Below, one piece after another: positions 6,440 through 12,560 of a stretch of 12,560 nucleotides of DNA (its first letter is position 1; every line of letters starts with the position of its first letter). Made by a program: the position numbers and the translations under genes. The notes under the pieces were generated by a model that saw nothing but the letters and a program-made list of their open reading frames with translations, was not told where the DNA came from and did not search any database. This DNA is from Pinguiococcus pyrenoidosus (lineage: Eukaryota > Sar > Pinguiophyceae > Pinguiochrysidales > Pinguiochrysidaceae): assembly GCA_019677205.1 (NCBI GenBank), contig JAAMXY010002405.1, positions 1-12,560 of the forward strand. The letters run 5' to 3'.

Positions 6440-9400
6440 TCACGCAACGTCGAGCAGGAGCGCCACACCGCCGAGGACCCATCTTATTGGCGAGGTTTTG
6501 CTCTTCAGCGTCGCCGTGAAGACAAATGTCTGACCCCGCTCAGTCGTCTGGTACACGGGGCACATGTAAGCGTAGACGTCGACGCGATCCGCCTCGCTCG
6601 CTTTGAGGTGCAAAACAGGCATCGCGCAGAACAGTTCGCGAGGTTGGCTTGGCTCGATCATGTTCTTCGCTGGATTCCAGCGCGCCCCCTTAAAAACCCG
6701 GCGACCTTAGCGTGGGAAAGCAGAGCGTCCCTCAACCTTAAAAACAACTCACCTCCATCCAGAAGCCGTGGACATATGCCCCTGTGGTGTGGTGGACAGC
6801 GTGAGTCGTGCGCGTGCAGTCTCGCAAAAAGAAGCCTTGCGGCATCCGCCACGTACCCCTCTCTTTACTAGGCACTGCGACGTGGTCTGCATCCATCTTC
6901 TTGCTGACCTCTGTGACGATCCTCAGCTTGTGGAGCTCGATCTTCTTTGCCTGCGCCGTGGCTTGCATGATGGCCGCGAGGAACGCCTTTGGATTGAAGA
7001 GACCGGGAAGCCAGGTCACGAGGGGCACCTCGAGCGGATCACTCACCCAGTCCCCCAGCTGCCGGTGCCTCTGGCGGAGATCAGTGAGCCACATACTCAG
7101 CCCACGCGTCGAGGGGAAAGCGAGCTTCTGCCACGAGCTCGGTACGGCATCAACGTGCAACGCTTGATGCACGGCTTCCATCTCCGAAGACATGGGGAGC
7201 ATCCCTTGGAAGCCAAGGTCCAACTCCACCAAGCTGCGCACCATCTCATCGAGCAGCGCGTTCATGCGCTCGCATTCCCGCAAAAAGACTGCCTGGAACG
7301 GCCCCGCGTCGGCGACAACGGACGCCGCGCCTTCGATATCAAGCAGGGCGTCTCGGAAGGTCTCCAAGATGTCCTGCGCTACCACCTCCGCGACTTGCTG
7401 GCTGCTCTGCTTCGCGCCCTCGGGTACGGCTGCCGCTGCGTCGAAGATAAGGCGATGCGCGACGTCGCACATGCTGTTCGCCTCCTTTGTGAAAATGCGA
7501 ATCCCAGCTTGCGGGTGCACCCCAAGGGCCAGCGGGGTTTCTGCGGGGAAGGTGTCTTCGACATGATCGAGAACCTGGTCAAAGGTGCTCGCCGCGTCCG
7601 GCGGCCTGAAGTCCGTGGCACTTGTCGGCGAATGCGGGAACAAGCTGAGCTGGTTGAGGAGCTCATCCCTCATGAAGTAGTCGAGATATGCCAGACACAC
7701 GCGGCGGTCAAAGCCGTCGACGAGGTGCCCGCCATACACAACCTCACCGAAGAAGTAGCGCAGATCAGGCCAAGGCACGGATGTCGGAGCGTCCTCCATG
7801 GAAGCCCGCAGCACCGTCAGCGACGACGCCAGGTCGCCGGCGCCCAGCGGATATGGAACGTTGAAGCCCTGCGGACCAAGGCTGTGGCGCTCCCGCATGA
7901 TCGCATGGAAGTAGCAGAGGCCGAAGACGATGGCTTTGCTTCGCGAATCAAAGTCCCGAAAGTCCTCACGCGAGATGGAGCGCAGCGCCCGCTGTAGGTT
8001 GGCACGGACGCCATGCGGTGCTTCGAAAGTCAGCTTGACGCTCCGACCTAGAATGCCGCTCGGAAGCGCGTCCGACGCGTCCGAGGCCAGGAAGAGGCGG
8101 AAGGTGGGGTCGGGCATTGCCGCTGCGATTTCCATCGCATCAAAGCGGTCGGCGAGCTGCGTAGCCCATTTGGGAACGAGGTGGACGTTGTTCAGCATCA
8201 GCCAGTGGCCCTTCGACATTGCTGCTTCGAACGCGCGAGAGGCGACGCGCTCTTGCCCTTGGCCCATTGAGATATCCATGAAGTCTTTGCCCTTCTGCTT
8301 CCCGTGCTTCTGCGCGAGGCGGGCGACGTCCGCAGCGACGTCGACGCCTGCGGTCGATATCAGAAAGACAGGTGCGAAGGGCGTCGAGTCCACCAAGGCA
8401 TCCTGAAGCCGCTCGAAGCTGCTGAGCTCAAGGCCAGTATCCAGCAAGTCTTGTCCCTGTGGCACGTGGCGTTCAATAAAATCCGTCACGACGGGATGCA
8501 GTCGGTCCGGCCGCAGCGCTCGGACCACCAAGAGCTTCTGGAAGGGCAGCTTGTCCAGCTCTCGCCAGGCCAGCGGCAGCTTCTGCGTCTCCGGCTGCGG
8601 CAGCTCGTACCACTCCTTGAATCGTGGCGCGCTCTCGAGCAGGTCGTCGGCGAAGCGCTGGAACCCTTCAATGCTGGCACTGAGGCGTCGGACGACTGTC
8701 CAGGCGTCGTTTGGCAACCAATCGATGGGTGACTCGTCGTGGTCGTCTGACAGCGGCCGCGGCTTCAGTAGGGAACGCATGCCTTCTTCAGAGAACCCCA
8801 GGTCCGCGCCGAAGGCGCCGTGGCGCATCAGGCACAGGACGATTTGGAAGTGGAAGGTGAGGAAGTCTCTCTGGAAGAGACCTCGGGCCACCCACTGGAC
8901 CATCCGGCAGCGCTGCCGTAAAAGGAGACTGCCAATGCGGTGGTCGGCTTCCTCGCCCTCTTCGTCCTCCTCGTTCTCCTCCGCCAGCGGCTGCCACGCC
9001 TTGCGCAAGACGCCGTTGACGGCCTCCAAGCTGTACTGATACACGTGATTCACGTCGGAAAACCGCTGGAGGCAGAAGTACAGGAGACACGCCTCGCTGG
9101 CCACCGGGCGAAACGCCTATGAAGAGAGTTGCGCATTTGCAGGTGATTCGCTTTCCATGTGAAGGCGGCCGATTCTCGTGGCGCTCGGACGTCGCTCACC
9201 TCTCGTGCTTCGTCGACGCCCTTCTCAGTTTCTTTCCCAGCCGCTATTTCTTTCCGGATATCGACAGCGTTCTTCTTGAGGGCCTCGAGGCCCTCGACGA
9301 CGCGGGAGTCGCTCAGTAGGTCCACCGGCGCACTGGCGAGGCTCCCTAGCAGCTGATCCTCCAGCTGCCGCAGCTGCGTCTCTTGCGTGCTGAAAGCCAA

Positions 9401-12400
9401 GGAAAGCGCCGCTCTTTGTTTTTCCAGCTCCGGTTGCTCTGCTTCCAGGAGCGCCGCGAGCAGCTGCTCTTCCAGCGCCGCTGCGGTGATGGTCGCGTCT
9501 ACCACGGTGCAGTGCTCCAAGACCTCTGTGGGATACCGCGGGTTGGGCAGTGGCGTCTGCAGCACCAACTTGAACGCCGCGTGGTACTCAACGTCGACGC
9601 CGCCCACTCGAAGGCAAAGCTTCTTCTCGCGGTGGAATACGGCGCGAGTCAAGATAGGAAAGAGGCGGGCGTCAATCACCTCCTTCAAGCCCTCGACCAC
9701 AATCGTCGCCCCGGTTGCAATACTCGACGCCACCGTCTCAAGCCACTTGGCTTCCCCACCACCAACGCATTGCACGGCCTCGTGGCACTTGACCCAGCGG
9801 ACGCCTTGCCGCTGCGGGTCGATGAGCAGCGGCCAGCGAGTGGTGGCGCTGACGATGGCGGCGCTTTGGACGGCCTGCAAGTCCGCCGTTACTCCGTCTT
9901 CTTGCCACCCCGCCAAAGTGGCGTCGCTGACGACAATGCGGAGGGGATCCACGTCGTCTGACGTGGGGATGTCTCGGGCGCGAAGGTCTCGTAGCCACGT
10001 GGAGCACCAGAGTTGGCGCCGCTGGTCGGCGCCGAAGCCGCCCAAGTAGGCGACGAAGGCTGCCCCAAGACAGGCATCCCCAACAGCTGCGGATCTCTTG
10101 GTACTCAAGGCGCCGAGCTCCGCCGCCCACCGAGACTGCTCCGCGCTGAGGCCAGAGGTGAGGCGCTCCGCTAGCGAGAGGCTTTGGCGGAGGTCCGAGA
10201 GCTCCGCCTCCACGACAGCCTTCTGCTCGGTGGCCGCGACGAAGGCGTCTTGCAGCGTCCTTAAGCGCTCCTCTGCGTCGCGCGCCAACTTCGCTGCCTG
10301 CTGCAGACTCTCCTGCAGCCCCGTCCTCAGCTGGCGCTGGGCATCCAGCGCCGCCAGCTGCGGCTGGAGCTTCTGGTGGCATTGGTACTGACGCAAAGTG
10401 CTTTGCAGCCAGACGCAAAGCGTCTCCGCCGCCGCGGACTTGAGCCGCATCTTGTCCGCGGTGAAGTCCGGCGATGCCATCAGCACCTCCACTTTCTCCG
10501 GAACGTGCTCGCCAGGAAAGTTCAGCAGCAAGGCTTTGAATGCGTCCACTTTGGCCATGAGTCTCCTGGCGCTCTCCCAACTCAGGTCTCGCGTCTCTTT
10601 CTTCAACAGTAGTAGCAACGCTGCCGCAAGCTTCTCCACGCCAGCAGGTGGTGACTTGAGACTCTTCAGCTCCAGCAAACTGGCCTTGTCCAGCCGAGTC
10701 GCCGCCGCTCGGGCGGCGGCCCGCGCAGACTTGAACGCCGAGAGATCCACCTGAACGTCCGTCTCCATGCGTCGGAGGGCCGCCAATGCCTCGTCGAGGT
10801 CAAGCTGGCTCTTGGCACCGCAGCGTCGCTGCGTCTCAGCTTCCTGTCTCTCTTTGGCCATCTGGTGCAGAAGTTGTTCGGCGGCGCTCTTCTGCTGCTG
10901 CAGCTGCGATGTCTTGTCGTCCACCTGCAGCTGGAGACGGCGCAGGTCGCTGGCGGCGTCCCGCAGGCGCTCGACGCCGCGCTGCAGCCTCTCCAGAGTG
11001 GAGGCCGAGGCGTCCAGATGCTGCGGCAGAAGGCGGTGGTAGAGACGCAGAAGCTCGAGGAAGGCCTGGGGCGTCACTGGGTATGGAGAGAGCTGCGCAA
11101 CGCCCAAGTGCAGATCGGCCATGTGATGCGCGAGGTTCTCCACGTGTGCAGTGTGAAGCTTCGGCGCGTCCTTAAGCGCACGAAGCGCCACCGCCACCAG
11201 AGCGTCGCGCGGCCACGAGTGGAACCACAGCACCTCCGCCGCCGCAAAGAGCTTCGGAAAGCGACGCGCGCGGCGTCGAAAGTGGGGGCTCTGGGGATTG
11301 AGTGCCAGTACCACATGTAGACTCTCTCGCACTCTCTGCTCCAGAAACAGCGACAGAGTGTCCGGTGTCTCGGGTACGCCAGCAGCCTTCGCCGCTGGCC
11401 GCAGCGCTGCCAAGACAGCGGCGAAGTCGTCTGGGTCAAAGATCTCTCGGACGCCAGTCGACGTCAAGAGGCGTTGGATGATGACCAGGACCCTTTCATT
11501 GTCGTCGTTGTCCTCCGTCTCAGGATCGTTGTCGGAATCGTCGTCGACACAATCGAGATACGCATCGGAGAGGAGGCAGATCTGCGGCGTTGTCGTGTTC
11601 AGGACGGCGTTCTTGACCGCGTCCTGAAGGTGCTTGGCCGTAGTCGGCGCTTCGAGGGTTTTGTACCCGACCGCGAAGGCCGCGAGGCGTGCGAGGCTCC
11701 GCCTACCGCTGCCGCCGACGCCCACGAGAAGCAGGTGGCCTCTCGTCATGCACAGCACCCTCATGATGCGCAGTAACTGCAACAGCGCTTGGTCGAACAG
11801 CACCAGCTCCATGGGCGCGACCGTGTCGTTGTAGCTGCTCAGATCTCGTTCCAATTGACGCCGAACTTCGTCAAGGTCAGACACCAACTGCGGCGCCTGT
11901 GATGGTCTTCGGCGCCAGAATACTGGGGGCGTCGGCGAGATTCTGTCCAGGAACTTCTTGGTGGCGTCCGCCATGATGTCCACACAGCGTGCTGCTTCGG
12001 CGCTGCTACTGAAGCGGTCGGTGTAGACCCGCTGCGCCTCGTGGAACCAGAGCTCTGCGATGCCAGTGACGTCGTCGGACCCGTCGATTGTAGCGCTGCA
12101 GACGCCTCGCAGCACGCGAGACACCTCGCGCAGGCTGAAGACGTAGTGGAACCTAGCGGCACTTGGCAGGAACTTCTGCGCCACCGCGTTGTGGACGGCG
12201 ACGGTGGCCCTGGCCAAGGTTGGCAGTAGTTCTTGCACCGGCGGACCGAGGGCGGCAAAGTGCGACTCCAGCACGGTGGCACAGACGGTGAGGAGGTCGG
12301 CGTCGCTGGGTCGGAGGCACGCGAAGACGTTGAAGTGCCTCAGCAGCCGCGGACTCAACTTGGCATCGGCCTGTGTGGTGTCCATGGCGGAGACGAGCTG

Positions 12401-12560
12401 GACGTCTTGTACAACTTTCTTGACGCCAAGCTCGTCGCGGTCCACCCAGCTGCCGGCGTCGACCAGTTGCCTGAGCAGTTCGGCCGGGGCCGATATCTTC
12501 GGCATGTTCACGTCGTCGATGAAGTAGACAACGCGCCTCGAGTCCCGAGGGCCGTATGTC
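6440..12560 (-). CDS. Axonemal outer-arm-type dynein heavy chain, C-terminal 1965 residues (5' end outside window)
   Basis: This is the ATP-driven motor subunit of an outer dynein arm, which slides doublet microtubules in flagella. Exons on the minus strand: 12560-9200, 9116-6857, 6781-6753, 6688-6440; introns 83, 75 and 64 bp. Numbering from the first full codon (12559): AAA3 Walker B VVYFIDDVNMP at 10-20; AAA4 P-loop GVGGSGRRS at 280-288; stalk helix about 521-628; microtubule-binding domain about 629-725; second stalk helix about 726-816; AAA5 with RWPLLIDPQ near 908-916; AAA6 with FQKLLVVRALRPDR near 1312-1325, SMGQGQ at 1403 and GHWLMLNNVHL near 1423; C-terminal domain with CPVYQTTERG at 1926-1935. 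Blocks such as LRECERMN, YPLGAGDL and WLPGLFNPKAFLAAIMQ place it nearest DNAH9/11/17 (outer-arm beta). The linker, AAA1, AAA2 and N-terminal tail lie beyond the window. Oddities are a Lys-to-Arg change in the AAA4 P-loop and two acidic insertions. The frame is otherwise intact, so it looks functional. Confidence 0.95.
10112..10999 (-). other. Dynein stalk: antiparallel coiled coil with microtubule-binding domain
   Basis: Within the dynein gene, two Gln/Ala/Leu/Glu-rich helical stretches with heptad character flank a globular segment. That segment contains ELKSLKSPPAGV, LSWESARRLM, KVDAF and EHVPE, which correspond to the start and core of the microtubule-binding domain of outer-arm beta chains. 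The loops on both sides of the KVDAF block look a few residues shorter than in animal DNAH17, judged from memory of the family. Confidence 0.8.
11492..11551 (-). other. Acidic low-complexity insertion in dynein AAA4
   Basis: Codons 337-356 of the fragment encode a run dominated by Asp, Glu and Asn, directly after the AAA4 Walker B strand (ICLLSDAYL). Outer-arm beta chains normally pass here in a few residues to the next helix. It is encoded by imprecise GAC/GAT/GAA repeats, which suggests growth by slippage. Confidence 0.75.

Noticed and set aside
6768-7997. A 409-codon open frame on the plus strand, antisense to dynein
   Set aside because: It lies wholly opposite a dynein exon whose motifs are unmistakable, its sequence is rich in Arg, His and Glu with no family match, and GC-rich codon use often leaves long antisense frames open.
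9738-10580. A 280-codon minus-strand frame overlapping the dynein stalk region
   Set aside because: It is the same strand in a shifted frame, Gly/Arg/Ala-rich and without conserved blocks, while the overlapping frame encodes AAA5 and the stalk.
1-12560. CRISPR arrays, insertion sequences, tRNA or rRNA genes, phage or defence modules
   Set aside because: No spaced direct repeats, terminal inverted repeats, GGTTCRA-type T-loops or related protein motifs were seen; the window is four spliced eukaryotic housekeeping genes.

Overview
The window is nuclear DNA from a eukaryote with compact genes. Four protein-coding genes fill most of it. They are split by 17 short introns (50 to 177 bp), all with GT-AG ends, which I placed by joining conserved protein blocks. 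Two features hint at the organism. The first gene starts with a signal peptide followed by a Phe-led, basic, Ser/Ala-rich stretch, the usual import signal for a plastid of secondary red-algal origin. The last gene is an outer-arm-type axonemal dynein, so the cell probably builds motile flagella. A photosynthetic flagellate such as a stramenopile, chromerid, cryptophyte or haptophyte fits; I cannot name the species.

Layout: (1) 185-1373, plus strand, five exons: a plastid-targeted uroporphyrinogen-III C-methyltransferase (SUMT), the first committed step to siroheme. (2) 1374-1974: convergent gap with nothing recognisable. (3) 4298-1975, minus strand, nine exons: a PiT/PHO4-family phosphate transporter of 546 residues with both signature halves. 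(4) 4299-5491: divergent intergenic region with three copies of CTCTCTCG, an AT-rich island and a short upstream ORF. (5) 5492-6303, plus strand, three exons: the TRAPP vesicle-tethering subunit TRAPPC3/Bet3. (6) 6304-6439: only 136 bp between two convergent stop codons. (7) 12560-6440, minus strand, four exons, N-terminus outside the window: the last 1965 residues of a dynein heavy chain, from the AAA3 Walker B to the C-terminus, closest by motif to the outer-arm DNAH9/11/17 group.

The genes belong to unrelated pathways (tetrapyrrole synthesis, phosphate uptake, Golgi trafficking, flagellar motility). Nothing suggests an operon, a mobile element or a defence system. I did not find a new multi-gene system. 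The points most worth a second look are the fungal Met1-like SUMT carrying a plastid presequence, the Lys-to-Arg change and acidic insertion in dynein AAA4, three introns that can be retained without breaking the reading frame, and a 57-codon upstream ORF overlapping the TRAPPC3 start codon.
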